Shown in pieces: positions 21,407 through 29,665 of a stretch of 40,530 bases of DNA. The stretch spans positions 1 to 40,530 of the IMG/VR virus record IMGVR_UViG_3300027833_000103; one strand, 5' to 3'. Position 1 is the first letter of the stretch. The number at the start of each line of letters is the position of its first letter. The position numbers were made by a program, and so were the translations under genes. The notes beneath the pieces are model-generated. The model was not told the origin of the DNA, did not search any database, and saw only the letters and a program-made list of their open reading frames with translations. This DNA comes from a virus.

Positions 21407-24400
21407 TTACCCAAACGCTTGTTTCATCTGACCACCCCTACGACGATCATCGAGTATCTGCTTTTTAGTCATAGCTGCGATTGAGGGCGCATGCTCTGAG
21501 ATAATCTTCTTAACGCTTTCGTCACCGTTGGCAGTAAAGTTAAAGTTCTGGTGGATAACGACATTGCTAACAGTGTCTCCTGCTTGACCTTCAACCTCTG
21601 CATACACACCAAGCTTACCATTCTTAGACCGCTTAAGTGGCATAATAGCTTCAGGACCAGCTTCACCCATAAGACCAGTCTGGTTATTTGACATAGAAAA
21701 GGTAGTTGGTGAGGAAACAACACCACCAGAAGCAAAGGGTATTACCTCTGCTCCACGACTAAAGGCTCCACCCTGAGAATAGGCTTTATCTACACCGTTT
21801 TGAATAACCCCGCCGTTAGCATAAGCACTGGCATTGAAGTCCATAAAGCCTGAAATCTGTCCTGCTATCATACCTGTGACCTGCTTAATAACAAAGATGT
21901 TCCACAACTCAGCGATGATCTCTCTCGCCATGTTCTTAAAGGCGTCACCAATACTCTTAGTCCCGTCAATTATGGAGGTTACAGCGTCACCAAAGCTCTC
22001 TGACATTGCCAGACCCAAGTCTTCATTACGCTTCCGTATCTTCTCTATCTGGGCAACCTCTTTTTCCCTAGCAGCGAAGAGTTCAGCTTGTTCTAGTATA
22101 GCTGCCTCGTACTGGGCCCTTCTCTCTGCCGACATGCCTGCCAGTTGTTCACTCACCTTAGACGTAAGGTTAAACTTGTGATTTTCTATGAGCAGCTCCT
22201 CCTCAGAGAGACCTATAAGCTGCTTACGGTGTTGTAACTTTAGGCTCATGGCAATAGCTTCTTTACGAAGTATCTCGCCAGCAGTCTTTTGGCCTTTCTT
22301 AGCTGGCCGGTTCTTGTCTTCCTCTGCTGCTATATCTAAGAGAAGTCTACGCCTATCTTTGAGGAGGTTGATTTGTTTCGTCTCCTCTTGGGTAAGACTT
22401 TCACTACTTACATCAGGGGTCGCACCTTGAGCTACTAGCCTTTTGTTCTCTTCTCTAAGAGCATCGATCTGGTCCTCTACTCTCATTATTTCGGTCGCAG
22501 TATCCCCACCAGCTTTAGCCTCTCGGCTAGACTTACCCTCTTGTAACAAGCGTAAGCGTTCCTTTAAGCCCTCTACATTTTGGCCTAACTTAATTCCTTT
22601 TCCTGTCATCGAGTCAAAGGCTTTAGCCGCACGTTCTACTTCTTGACGCAGGGTAGCAGCTTCTCTAGCTTGATCTGCAAGATGATCTGATGCTCTCTCA
22701 GAGGCATACTGCAATTCTACGGCTGCTTCTGCTGAGTCCTGAGCAGAGGTAACCTGTTGTTCCATCAAAGTAGTCTGCTTATCGGTCAATTGCAGCTGTC
22801 CGTTTTTAGCCCTTAAGACCTCATACTGAGCTTCGATCTCCTCTCTTGCAACCTTTCTTGCCAGCTCTACAGCCAACGCCTCGGCCTCTTTATTCTTTCC
22901 CTCAGCTTTCGAAAAAGCAATCCTCTGGGTCGCTATCTTATTTTCGTAACCTAGTATTGTCTTTGCGGCATTGGCGGCAGCTGACTCCTGAGCATCCTTA
23001 ATTTTTGCTGCAGCGGCAAGCCCAGCCTTAAGGCGTATGGCGAGTTGCCTCACCTGTAATTTGTGAGCTGCGATCACGCTTGCCGTAGCCTTCTCCCGTG
23101 CTTTCTTCTCAGCCTTCCGTATCTTAACACCCGCAGCTTCCAGTTGCTCATACGCCGTTGTCTGGGCCTTAACCTCAGCAGCAAGTACTTCGGCTAACTT
23201 CTTCTTGGCTTCTATCTCTTCAGAAGCAGCTTTAGCAGAACCGTCTAGTTGAGCTTGCATCTCCTTATAGGCTTCTGCCTGAGTCCTGAGCTTCATAACA
23301 TATTCTTGAGTAGATATGCTAAGTTTATCATAGGCCTCTGGGCCAATCAGTTGAAGGAACTGGTTTATTCTCTTTGCAGCATCCCCAGCCGACCCTATAC
23401 CCGCAACGTCCTTACCATCTTCATCCTTGAAGCCAGTGATCTTTTGCAAATCCTTGTAGAAGGTCTTAACAGCAGCAGAGTCAACACCCTTACCCAACTC
23501 TTTAGCCAAACCCTCTCTAAAGTTAATACCGGCGTTAACACCGGCTATGTCATACATGGTGCCAAACATTGGGAAGATAAAGTCACCTATAGCTATCAGT
23601 TGCTGTAGGGTGTGATCTAGTTGTGTCATTTCAATGAGGCTTTTGCCGATACTACCCCTAGCCTCTTTGACAAAAGCCCTAAGAGAACTGTTAAAGTTCG
23701 ATCCCAACACTGCCGCATCCAAGGCGATATAAGCGTCCCTCATCTTATATATCTCGTCGCTCATACTTCCGTACTGAGATACAACGTCCTCATAATCAAG
23801 GTTTGCCTGAGAATCTTTAAGGGCACTTGTTGCAGACTCAAGGTCACTCAAGGCTTCTTCAAGGGTCTTAATACCTTCTTTAGCTTTATAGGCTTGATAA
23901 GCTAAGTTACCCAATGCAGCTACAGCGGCAATAACCGCACCTATAACCGCACCACCAGTACCAAAGATACCAGCTAACTGAGAACCCTGTTGCCCGAAGG
24001 CTACGAGTGCGTTCTGCCCCGAGGCAATTTGAACAATAAAGTCATTGACCTGATAACCTGCTTGTTGCAGACCAACTGATGCAAATCTCTTGGTTCTCTG
24101 TTGGGCTCTGTAGGCTTGATCACCATAACGAGCAAACTGGTTTCCTGCATCCACAAGAGTGCCAGAGTTGTGAGCCTGTTCAAACTCGTGGTAGGAGGCA
24201 GTTAAGGCATCCAGCGCACGATCAGCTAACACTGACCCATTCGTTACGCCCCTAAAGGCATCTGCGATATCCAGTTGTTCTTGACGGTACCTACGGGTAG
24301 CTGCACCCATACTGTCATACTTATCCCGAAGACCATCGATGCGGTTAGACTCTTTGACTCTAGCCTTAATAAGACCTTCTGTTGTAGCCTTAAGTTCTTT

Positions 24401-24721
24401 TTGTTGTTGAAGTAGTACCTTATCTGTGTCTATGTTCTCTTGTAACTCAGTCTTCCGCTGCGTAAGCATCCGCCCATGCTTATTTTCAAGGTCAAGCGCC
24501 TCTTTACCCGTCAGGTTAAGCCTCTCCCTGATATTGATTAGTTCCTTCTCATAGCGAGTTAGTTGCTTAGTAGCTTTGAGCTCTCTATTGTTTGCCGCAG
24601 CTACGAAGTCGTGGTTGCTGACACGATCTACGTTAAGCTTATTGATATAGGCAAGGTTTTTAGCAGCCGCCTTAAGGTCACCCGTTCCGTGTACTACAAA
24701 TTTTAGGTCTACTACTGGCAT
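21407..24721 (-). CDS. Tail tape measure protein
   Basis: A 1104-residue protein, the longest in the window. It sets tail length and is ejected with DNA. It is mostly helical with long coiled coils (for example EEIEAKKKLAEVLAAEVKAQ), has a hydrophobic Gly/Ala segment (GTGGAVIGAVIAAVAALGNL) near residues 250-270 that may insert in the host membrane, and a lambda-gpH-like C-terminus with Gly-rich repeats (GGVIQNGVDKAYSQGGAFSR) and MGEAGPEAIMPLKR. At about 0.15 nm per residue the tail would be about 165 nm. The start overlaps the stop of the tail chaperone (TAATG). Confidence 0.92.
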   Translation of the reverse strand: MPVVDLKFVVHGTGDLKAAAKNLAYINKLNVDRVSNHDFVAAANNRELKATKQLTRYEKELINIRERLNLTGKEALDLENKHGRMLTQRKTELQENIDTDKVLLQQQKELKATTEGLIKARVKESNRIDGLRDKYDSMGAATRRYRQEQLDIADAFRGVTNGSVLADRALDALTASYHEFEQAHNSGTLVDAGNQFARYGDQAYRAQQRTKRFASVGLQQAGYQVNDFIVQIASGQNALVAFGQQGSQLAGIFGTGGAVIGAVIAAVAALGNLAYQAYKAKEGIKTLEEALSDLESATSALKDSQANLDYEDVVSQYGSMSDEIYKMRDAYIALDAAVLGSNFNSSLRAFVKEARGSIGKSLIEMTQLDHTLQQLIAIGDFIFPMFGTMYDIAGVNAGINFREGLAKELGKGVDSAAVKTFYKDLQKITGFKDEDGKDVAGIGSAGDAAKRINQFLQLIGPEAYDKLSISTQEYVMKLRTQAEAYKEMQAQLDGSAKAASEEIEAKKKLAEVLAAEVKAQTTAYEQLEAAGVKIRKAEKKAREKATASVIAAHKLQVRQLAIRLKAGLAAAAKIKDAQESAAANAAKTILGYENKIATQRIAFSKAEGKNKEAEALAVELARKVAREEIEAQYEVLRAKNGQLQLTDKQTTLMEQQVTSAQDSAEAAVELQYASERASDHLADQAREAATLRQEVERAAKAFDSMTGKGIKLGQNVEGLKERLRLLQEGKSSREAKAGGDTATEIMRVEDQIDALREENKRLVAQGATPDVSSESLTQEETKQINLLKDRRRLLLDIAAEEDKNRPAKKGQKTAGEILRKEAIAMSLKLQHRKQLIGLSEEELLIENHKFNLTSKVSEQLAGMSAERRAQYEAAILEQAELFAAREKEVAQIEKIRKRNEDLGLAMSESFGDAVTSIIDGTKSIGDAFKNMAREIIAELWNIFVIKQVTGMIAGQISGFMDFNASAYANGGVIQNGVDKAYSQGGAFSRGAEVIPFASGGVVSSPTTFSMSNNQTGLMGEAGPEAIMPLKRSKNGKLGVYAEVEGQAGDTVSNVVIHQNFNFTANGDESVKKIISEHAPSIAAMTKKQILDDRRRGGQMKQAFG

Positions 24722-25044
24722 TACTGCGTCCTTATGTATATCACGTCAAGCTCTTTAACGAGTTCTACTTCTCTTGGGTTTAGTGGTGTGCCTGTAAGTT
24801 CCATCCAAGCTTTTATACTTTCGTAAGGGAGAGGGTTAGCACCACTAAAACCCCCCGTCCTTCCCTTGCTACATGCAACAAAGGCAGACCAAATATGAGA
24901 CAAAAGAAACGGGAACTCTGGCCCCTCTAACTCCTTTGGTCTAATACCTGTCTGCCTTTCTACTTGTTCTAGGTGTGCAAGTTCGCTTGTACCACTTTGG
25001 TCGGCCTTGTTGAGTTCGAAAGAGTGTTCCGCAAACTCAAGCAA
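24721..25044 (-). CDS. Tail assembly chaperone, second (gpT-like) part
   Basis: A 107-residue open frame between the first tail chaperone and the tape measure. From the TTG at 25044 it begins LLEFAEHSFELNKADQSGTS, but no ribosome binding site precedes that codon. The same frame is open upstream to 25077, overlapping the end of the 25053-25451 gene in the -1 frame and reading YQSLIEDLLEFAEHSFEL without a stop. It is therefore most likely translated as a -1 frameshift extension, as in lambda gpG-gpT. A conserved-looking helix (PLPYESIKAWMELTG) and the end ELDVIYIRTQ complete it. Confidence 0.75.
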   Translation of the reverse strand: MLEFAEHSFELNKADQSGTSELAHLEQVERQTGIRPKELEGPEFPFLLSHIWSAFVACSKGRTGGFSGANPLPYESIKAWMELTGTPLNPREVELVKELDVIYIRTQ

Positions 25045-25052
25045 GTCTTCGA

Positions 25053-25451
25053 TCAGGCTTTGGTAAAATCCACAGAGTCAGCGATAGCCTCCTCTATTTG
25101 ATCTCTGATCCAAAACAACTCTGTATAAACGACCGTACAAAGTTCTGGGGTCAGCTTAGGCTTCTTGCCATCATAGGTGATATCCCAGTCTTTAGTGGTA
25201 CGAACTAGTAGGTTGATCGTATCTGCCTCTAACTCTTCTGCGGAGAAGTTACTAGCTTTTCTCTTTGAGGCTTTGGCAATACGTTTGTTTGTATGTTCAT
25301 GCAACACAGCCTTATACTCCTTGGTATGAGGAGAGTATACTGTGATAGACATTTCACTACCGTCTGCGTTGGTGAGTGACTCCAAGCTAGATGGGTGTAC
25401 TAAGAGTACTTCTACTGTGTCGGAGGTAGGCTTTAGGTTCATTAAGTCCAT
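25053..25451 (-). CDS. Tail assembly chaperone (gpG-like)
   Basis: A 132-residue cytoplasmic protein encoded between the tail tube and the tape measure, where the chaperone that coats the tape measure is always found. It begins MDLMNLKPTSDTVEVLLVHP, has a basic stretch (KRIAKASKRKASNFSAEELE) and ends AIADSVDFTKA. The frame at its end overlaps the -1 frame of the next gene. A ribosomal slip near 25065-25068 would fuse it to that frame to give a longer chaperone of roughly 240 residues. Confidence 0.8.
   Translation of the reverse strand: MDLMNLKPTSDTVEVLLVHPSSLESLTNADGSEMSITVYSPHTKEYKAVLHEHTNKRIAKASKRKASNFSAEELEADTINLLVRTTKDWDITYDGKKPKLTPELCTVVYTELFWIRDQIEEAIADSVDFTKA
25065..25068 (-). other. 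Candidate -1 ribosomal frameshift site
   Basis: On the minus strand the codons GAT TTT ACC AAA GCC TGA end the gpG-like gene. The four T residues allow the Phe tRNA on TTT to slip back one base onto TTT. After a -1 shift the frame continues as TAC CAA AGC CTG ATC and joins the next chaperone frame. The -1 frame is open from 25077, so the slip must fall between 25077 and the stop at 25053. The site is not a perfect X-XXY-YYZ heptamer, so efficiency may be low. Confidence 0.5.
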
Positions 25452-25484
25452 GTCAGGTTCCTGTCAGGGTTATGTCGGGTTAGT

Positions 25485-25520
25485 AAAAGGGGAGCATCAG
25501 ACCCGACACCGATGCCCCCC
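25485..25520 (-). terminator. Intrinsic terminator after the tail tube gene
   Basis: On the minus strand, GGGG-GCATC pairs with GATGC-TCCCC across a 12-base loop and is followed by TTTT. It lies between the tail tube protein and the tail chaperone, so it probably reduces transcription after the abundant tube protein. A perfect palindrome CCCTAGCTAGGG lies just before it (25522-25533). Confidence 0.7.
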
Positions 25521-25534
25521 GCCCTAGCTAGGGA

Positions 25535-26482
25535 TTAGGTGAACGGAGTACGCACAATCTTAAGGTTGGTGTTAGCAGTTGTATCATACAAAGCTGTAAA
25601 GCTAAGGTTAATGACACGGCTAGTTGGACCATCTACACCTACATCGGCAGAGTTGATCTTAACACGTGGGAAAGTAAATGCGTAACTGTTAACAGGGGAA
25701 GCACCGTCTGTAACCGACACTTCGATAGCTGACTCTGTTTCGTTAAGGAAACGGTTAATCAGGGTGGCGTCTTCAAAGTATGCTGAGAACGAACCTGTAA
25801 CCTCTGCACGACCAACCTCAAGTGCTGGTGTCTCATCAGAGCCAACAACAAAGGTAGGTGCAAACGAGTTAGACACGTTGAAGTCAATGGCGGTAATGAT
25901 TGCAGAGGATGCAAGGCCAGCTACATTGTTACCAATCTTTAAGTCACCTGAGTAAGCATCGAAGGGGGAGTTAACGCTTGAGGCTGTTTCGTGAGTAAAC
26001 TGGGTACCACTAATACTCATGCCCTTACCGACCATACCAAAGGTAGTAGTTACCATCTGGTTAGGGGCGATAGAGATACCCATAGTGGAAACAGTTTGAC
26101 CTGTAAACAAACGAGCCTGATCAATGTCAGCAGAGTAGTCTTCAATGGAGAAGTACTTAGGTGATGTGCCAACTAAAATACTTCCGTCTGACGTATCAAA
26201 CGAACTAAGCATGGCTGATTCAATGAAGGGGTCGAAGTCTCCACCACGAAGATCACATACAATGTCTCCAGCAGATTGTTTGTTACCGTGACGTTCATGG
26301 CGAGGCATACGGTCAGCTTGAATGTCTGTACCAGCAACCAAGTCTTTAGTTAGGTTAAGGCTGTGAGAGGTAAAGGGAAGGACAATTGACTTTGCGCTTG
26401 CGTCAACAGTGGGGGTAGTTCCGAATGTGGATTCTACAACGTAGCGTAGGCTAGATCGTGAACCTTGTGCGAAGGTAGGCAT
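25535..26482 (-). CDS. Major tail tube protein
   Basis: A 315-residue protein in the standard place of the tail tube, between the tail terminator and the tail chaperone. It begins PTFAQGSRSSLRYVVESTFG, a start common to phage tail tube proteins, and is beta-rich throughout with SVTDGASPVNSYAFTFPRVK near the C-terminus. At this size it probably carries an extra Ig-like outer domain. The start has AGGAGA upstream, a strong binding site, as expected for an abundant protein. An intrinsic terminator follows. Confidence 0.85.
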   Translation of the reverse strand: MPTFAQGSRSSLRYVVESTFGTTPTVDASAKSIVLPFTSHSLNLTKDLVAGTDIQADRMPRHERHGNKQSAGDIVCDLRGGDFDPFIESAMLSSFDTSDGSILVGTSPKYFSIEDYSADIDQARLFTGQTVSTMGISIAPNQMVTTTFGMVGKGMSISGTQFTHETASSVNSPFDAYSGDLKIGNNVAGLASSAIITAIDFNVSNSFAPTFVVGSDETPALEVGRAEVTGSFSAYFEDATLINRFLNETESAIEVSVTDGASPVNSYAFTFPRVKINSADVGVDGPTSRVINLSFTALYDTTANTNLKIVRTPFT

Positions 26483-26493
26483 GTGTTATTCTC

Positions 26494-26919
26494 CTAGTTA
26501 TAAATGTACCAGCCGATTGTAATCGGTATATAGTACCAAGGTGTATCCGTGAAGCCCTGCTGCCTCTCAGCATAGTCTATAGATACGATGGTTGTTGTTT
26601 CGCCACTTGTGTAAGAGACGTCAGTGTTTGACTCAAAGTTGTCAATAATTAGTTCAGCTAAGGTTTCTGCTGTAGCGGGGCCAGTATTTTCTGGTGAGTG
26701 TACGTTTATATGAAAGATGCCTTTATAAAGTATATTAGCGTTTAGACCTCTTGCTGCTCTTATACGCTGCGTGGGAATAAACTCACACTGAACAAAAGAG
26801 GTACCAGTAATAGGGTTAAAGGAAACATTCTCGTAAGCTACAGAAAAAGAGTTAGCAGTAGCTAGAGTAGCTAGTCGGCTTTCTAGTGCAGCTCTAATAG
26901 TTTTGTGTATACTAGCCAT
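26494..26919 (-). CDS. Tail terminator protein
   Basis: A 141-residue protein encoded just upstream of the tail tube. It has the size and order of features of lambda gpU / HK97 gp11-type tail terminators: an N-terminal helix (HKTIRAALESRLATLATANS), a beta segment (VAYENVSFNPITGTSFVQCE), then TIVSIDYAERQQGFTDTPWY and a hydrophobic C-terminus (YYIPITIGWYIYN). It stops tube growth and joins the tail to the head. It shares a TAATG overlap with the previous gene. Confidence 0.75.
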   Translation of the reverse strand: MASIHKTIRAALESRLATLATANSFSVAYENVSFNPITGTSFVQCEFIPTQRIRAARGLNANILYKGIFHINVHSPENTGPATAETLAELIIDNFESNTDVSYTSGETTTIVSIDYAERQQGFTDTPWYYIPITIGWYIYN

Positions 26920-27356
26920 TACTCAGTCCCTGTATCTACTTCTGCGGTACCAAGGATGTTAGCTAACTGCTGGTAAACGTGAGCTTGACCTTGACCACCA
27001 GCTCTGGGGATATTCCCTCTAGGATTGTTTTCAACTATACTGGCATGAGGAGAGTTGTTTCTAATGTTAAAGATGTCTTTAGTTAAGTCTAACTTACCAA
27101 GGTCAGACATAAGTTGTTCCCTAGCTATCGAAGGGTTTCCAGACTTTCTTTTACGACCTCTAGCTGATCTACTTCTTGGAGCGCCAGCAGTGTTACTTAA
27201 CGTATGAGACTCAATGTAGGCACCAGTGTCTACAGGGGAGTTTAATACAAGGTAGTCTATAGCTTGTGTGAGCATCTCTCTGATAGCATCTTCTTTTAGG
27301 GCGTCTACACCCTCTATAAGATCTTCAAACGTACCTGTTAGCTTAGTTTTAGACAT
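26919..27356 (-). CDS. Neck / tail completion protein, HK97 gp10-like
   Basis: A 145-residue protein. The first part (LKEDAIREMLTQAIDYLVLN, then SPVDTGAYIESHTL) is the hallmark of HK97 gp10-like neck proteins, where a helix is followed by SPVDTG. A very basic linker (RSRSARGRKRKSGN) comes next, then an Asn-rich segment NIRNNSPHASIVENNPRG. It is encoded between the head-closure and tail terminator genes, and it would sit at the head-tail interface. Confidence 0.8.
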   Translation of the reverse strand: MSKTKLTGTFEDLIEGVDALKEDAIREMLTQAIDYLVLNSPVDTGAYIESHTLSNTAGAPRSRSARGRKRKSGNPSIAREQLMSDLGKLDLTKDIFNIRNNSPHASIVENNPRGNIPRAGGQGQAHVYQQLANILGTAEVDTGTE

Positions 27357-27358
27357 GA

Positions 27359-27715
27359 CTACTCCTGTACGCTACACATATGACACAAGGCTACACCACC
27401 AGAGAAGAGGGTTGTCACAGAAGTTACCTTTACTGTGTCGCCATTGCCTACGACAAGGTCTTCATCATCAGGGGTAATTTCTAGCCCTTGAGCAGCTATA
27501 AGAAGCTTCCTCTGACCTCTTACAATCTCGTCATTGTTTCCTGTAAGACCGAGACTGTAGTTATAAAAGTAACCCAGTATGGTATAGTCTGTAGTTACGT
27601 CACCAGATATCCCGCCAGTGGCAGGGTCATAGGTGCCATCTGTTGTGATCTTACGAAGAGTCAAAGACTGTCCGTGATCACTAACAAGTCGGAATAAATC
27701 ACTCGGCCTAAACAT
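27359..27715 (-). CDS. Head closure (stopper) protein
   Basis: A 118-residue protein in the position of the head-closure protein, between the adaptor and the neck protein. It is beta-rich, with SDHGQSLTLRKITTDGTYDP near the start and then TTDYTILGYFYNYSLGLTGN, followed by GQRKLLIAAQGLEITPDDED. This order, a small beta-barrel with ITPDDEDLV, matches SPP1 gp16/HK97-type stoppers. It keeps DNA in the capsid until the tail attaches. The two C-terminal cysteines (ALCHMCSVQE) are unusual. Confidence 0.75.
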   Translation of the reverse strand: MFRPSDLFRLVSDHGQSLTLRKITTDGTYDPATGGISGDVTTDYTILGYFYNYSLGLTGNNDEIVRGQRKLLIAAQGLEITPDDEDLVVGNGDTVKVTSVTTLFSGGVALCHMCSVQE

Positions 27716-27724
27716 TTCTTGCCC

Positions 27725-28186
27725 CTAGCTAGTGTAATCGTCAGAGTAGTCGTAGCTTTCGGGGTTCTTAAACCTATCTCTTCGGAAGGTAGGATCAATC
27801 CTATCAGTGTCTTGACGTACAGCTTTAACAGAAGTTATGCTAACACCGCCTGCCCTTATGCCTATGACGGACCCAGCAGTCTTACCCTGAACGTCAAGTT
27901 TCCCTGCAAGGGCCATGTACTGCTTTGCAAGAGTAGAATACTTAGAGGTTAAGATGCCATCAAGGTCTGTGTCTACCAGTCGTGAGTACTTGGACGAGAT
28001 GGCCCGAGCAACCCAAGCAGCAGATGCGTAAACATTGTTACCAGTTTGAGTGAGGCTAAATTCAATCTCCTCGTTCTGTAACTGGGGGTCAGTAATGTCT
28101 GTATCACCAGCCAACAACCTCACACTGTTTAACCTCTCGTCTGCATCAACAGTACCAAGGGTAGTAGGATCATACGTCCAAGCCAT
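27725..28186 (-). CDS. Head-tail adaptor protein
   Basis: A 153-residue protein. The start (WTYDPTTLGTVDADERLNSV, then RLLAGDTDITDPQLQNEEIE) is typical of phage head-tail connector adaptors, which bind under the portal. It is helical in the middle (AAWVARAISSKYSRLVDTDL) and ends in an acidic/aromatic tail (NPESYDYSDDYTS). It overlaps the next upstream gene by one base. Confidence 0.8.
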   Translation of the reverse strand: MAWTYDPTTLGTVDADERLNSVRLLAGDTDITDPQLQNEEIEFSLTQTGNNVYASAAWVARAISSKYSRLVDTDLDGILTSKYSTLAKQYMALAGKLDVQGKTAGSVIGIRAGGVSITSVKAVRQDTDRIDPTFRRDRFKNPESYDYSDDYTS

Positions 28187-28581
28187 TAACCGTTCTCCAA
28201 CTGTCCGTAATTACGCCTCCAACTACGGATCATTCCTCGCTGCTTGTCTATTACCCTAGACTTCTTGCAACGCTTCTTGTCATACTCTCTTGTTGTTGCA
28301 CAAGAGACTTTGACCTTCTCATTTATCGTATCTACCAGACCTGAGAGACCATCAATATCTAATGCCTCAAGTCCATCACCAACCTTCATACCAGTCTCCT
28401 TAGTGGAGTCATGGAAGAGGGTTCTTTGATTGTAAAGTATACGAACCTTATTGTCATCTACGCTCAGTTCTTTCCAAGGAAAGTGATCACCAGCTTCCCA
28501 CTGCTTACCAGCACCAGTGAAGGGAACTCTTACGAACGTAGGTCTATCTATTTGAAACGGGAACTCTTCGGGTCTAATCAT
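28186..28581 (-). CDS. Small structural or head-tail protein of unknown role
   Basis: A 131-residue protein between the capsid and adaptor genes. It begins IRPEEFPFQIDRPTFVRVPF and contains GKQWEAGDHFPWKELSVDDN, then ends very basic with many Lys/Arg (REYDKKRCKKSRVIDKQRGM). The basic end suggests it contacts DNA at the portal vertex. I cannot name the family. It overlaps the adaptor gene by one base. Confidence 0.6.
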   Translation of the reverse strand: MIRPEEFPFQIDRPTFVRVPFTGAGKQWEAGDHFPWKELSVDDNKVRILYNQRTLFHDSTKETGMKVGDGLEALDIDGLSGLVDTINEKVKVSCATTREYDKKRCKKSRVIDKQRGMIRSWRRNYGQLENG

Positions 28582-28603
28582 AGTCGGGGTCTCCTGTGTG
28601 GAT

Positions 28604-28629
28604 GGTGGGACACCCTAAAGCATCCCACC
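28604..28629 (-). other. Strong hairpin after the major capsid gene
   Basis: On the minus strand GGTGGGA pairs with TCCCACC around a 12-base loop. No T-run follows, so it is not a typical intrinsic terminator. It may protect the 3' end of the capsid mRNA or mark a processing point. It sits between the capsid stop (28639) and the next gene's binding site. Confidence 0.55.
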
Positions 28630-28638
28630 TGTGTACGA

Positions 28639-29640
28639 TTATTGTACGATAGCGTTGAAGAAGTAACCCAAGTCTGGGCCAACCAGCTTCATGTCGTAAG
28701 CCATCTTAACTTGGATGTGCTCTGCAACTTGCTGACGCTTCAGTGCATCATCCGAGAAGGACTCAACAGTGATACCTAAGTTGTTAGCTCCTGGGATATT
28801 GTTCCAAGCAAAGGTAAGACCAGCCGCAGGGCTCATGAGACCCGCATTAGAAGGCGTGTGGCACAGAAGGGCATGCTTACCGCCAATAAAGGCAGTTGAC
28901 TCTGCAGCACCCTCTACAGCGGTGTTACGCACTGCTTCCATGACGTAGAAGTTCTCTACCTCAAAGATTTCAGCCATCTTAGCATCTGTGATCAGAGCTG
29001 TGTTGCTGACAGTGGCGCCACCGTTCAAGCGTGACAGGATGTCTGGGTGGTTGACCAGAATGTCACGGACTTCTTTACCAACAACCATAGTGTTTGGCTT
29101 ATAGCCACCAGAAACAAGCTGCATGGTGCGACGAGCAAGGGTGACGTTAGCAATCGGTGTTGCGTTAGTGTAGTCGTTCCAGTAGATCGGAACACCAGCA
29201 CCAGAAGCTGCACCTGAGACAGAAGTTGTCCAGAGGCTATTTGCAAAGAACGTGCTTGCAAACTGCTCTTCACGGTGGATCATCAGGCGCATAGCCAGAG
29301 TCTCAGCACCAGCTTGACGCAGGTTCAGTACTTCGTCTTCGTTAGCGATAGTCTGCTCATCGAAGTCCATACCCAAGCCATAGACGTCAGCAAAGTAGCT
29401 GCTGTTGGAGATAGCCATACCGATACGGTTGACCTCAGTCCGTGGCGCAAGCTTCTGTACGTCACCTGTGCGGTTCATGTTGGCACGGTCATAGATGTAG
29501 TACTTGTCAGACTGACGCTGTACCCCTACCGTGGGAAATACCTTATCAGCGATAAAGTTTGTTTGCGATTGTGCATAGGCCAGTGTCAGGTTAGACAACG
29601 GGCGGTCGATATGCACCTGTGATGGGGTTAGATTTGGCAT
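28639..29640 (-). CDS. Major capsid protein
   Basis: A 333-residue protein. It begins with PSQVHIDRPLSNLTLAYAQS and has NFIADKVFPTVGVQRQSDKY, a start shared by phage major capsid proteins of the HK97 fold. Residues IHREEQFASTFFANSLWTTS and AEIFEVENFYVMEAVRNTAV fit the A- and P-domain regions of that group. The start codon has AAGGAAATAAAATT upstream, a strong site. It follows the scaffold-like and decoration genes and precedes the connectors. Length fits a major capsid protein without a delta domain, which agrees with the separate scaffold-like gene. Confidence 0.88.
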   Translation of the reverse strand: MPNLTPSQVHIDRPLSNLTLAYAQSQTNFIADKVFPTVGVQRQSDKYYIYDRANMNRTGDVQKLAPRTEVNRIGMAISNSSYFADVYGLGMDFDEQTIANEDEVLNLRQAGAETLAMRLMIHREEQFASTFFANSLWTTSVSGAASGAGVPIYWNDYTNATPIANVTLARRTMQLVSGGYKPNTMVVGKEVRDILVNHPDILSRLNGGATVSNTALITDAKMAEIFEVENFYVMEAVRNTAVEGAAESTAFIGGKHALLCHTPSNAGLMSPAAGLTFAWNNIPGANNLGITVESFSDDALKRQQVAEHIQVKMAYDMKLVGPDLGYFFNAIVQ

Positions 29641-29665
29641 AATTTTATTTCCTTATTCTATGCTA

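Noticed and set aside
23249-23608. 119-residue open frame opposite the tape measure gene
   Set aside because: Antisense shadow; no binding site, and the tape measure frame is continuous.
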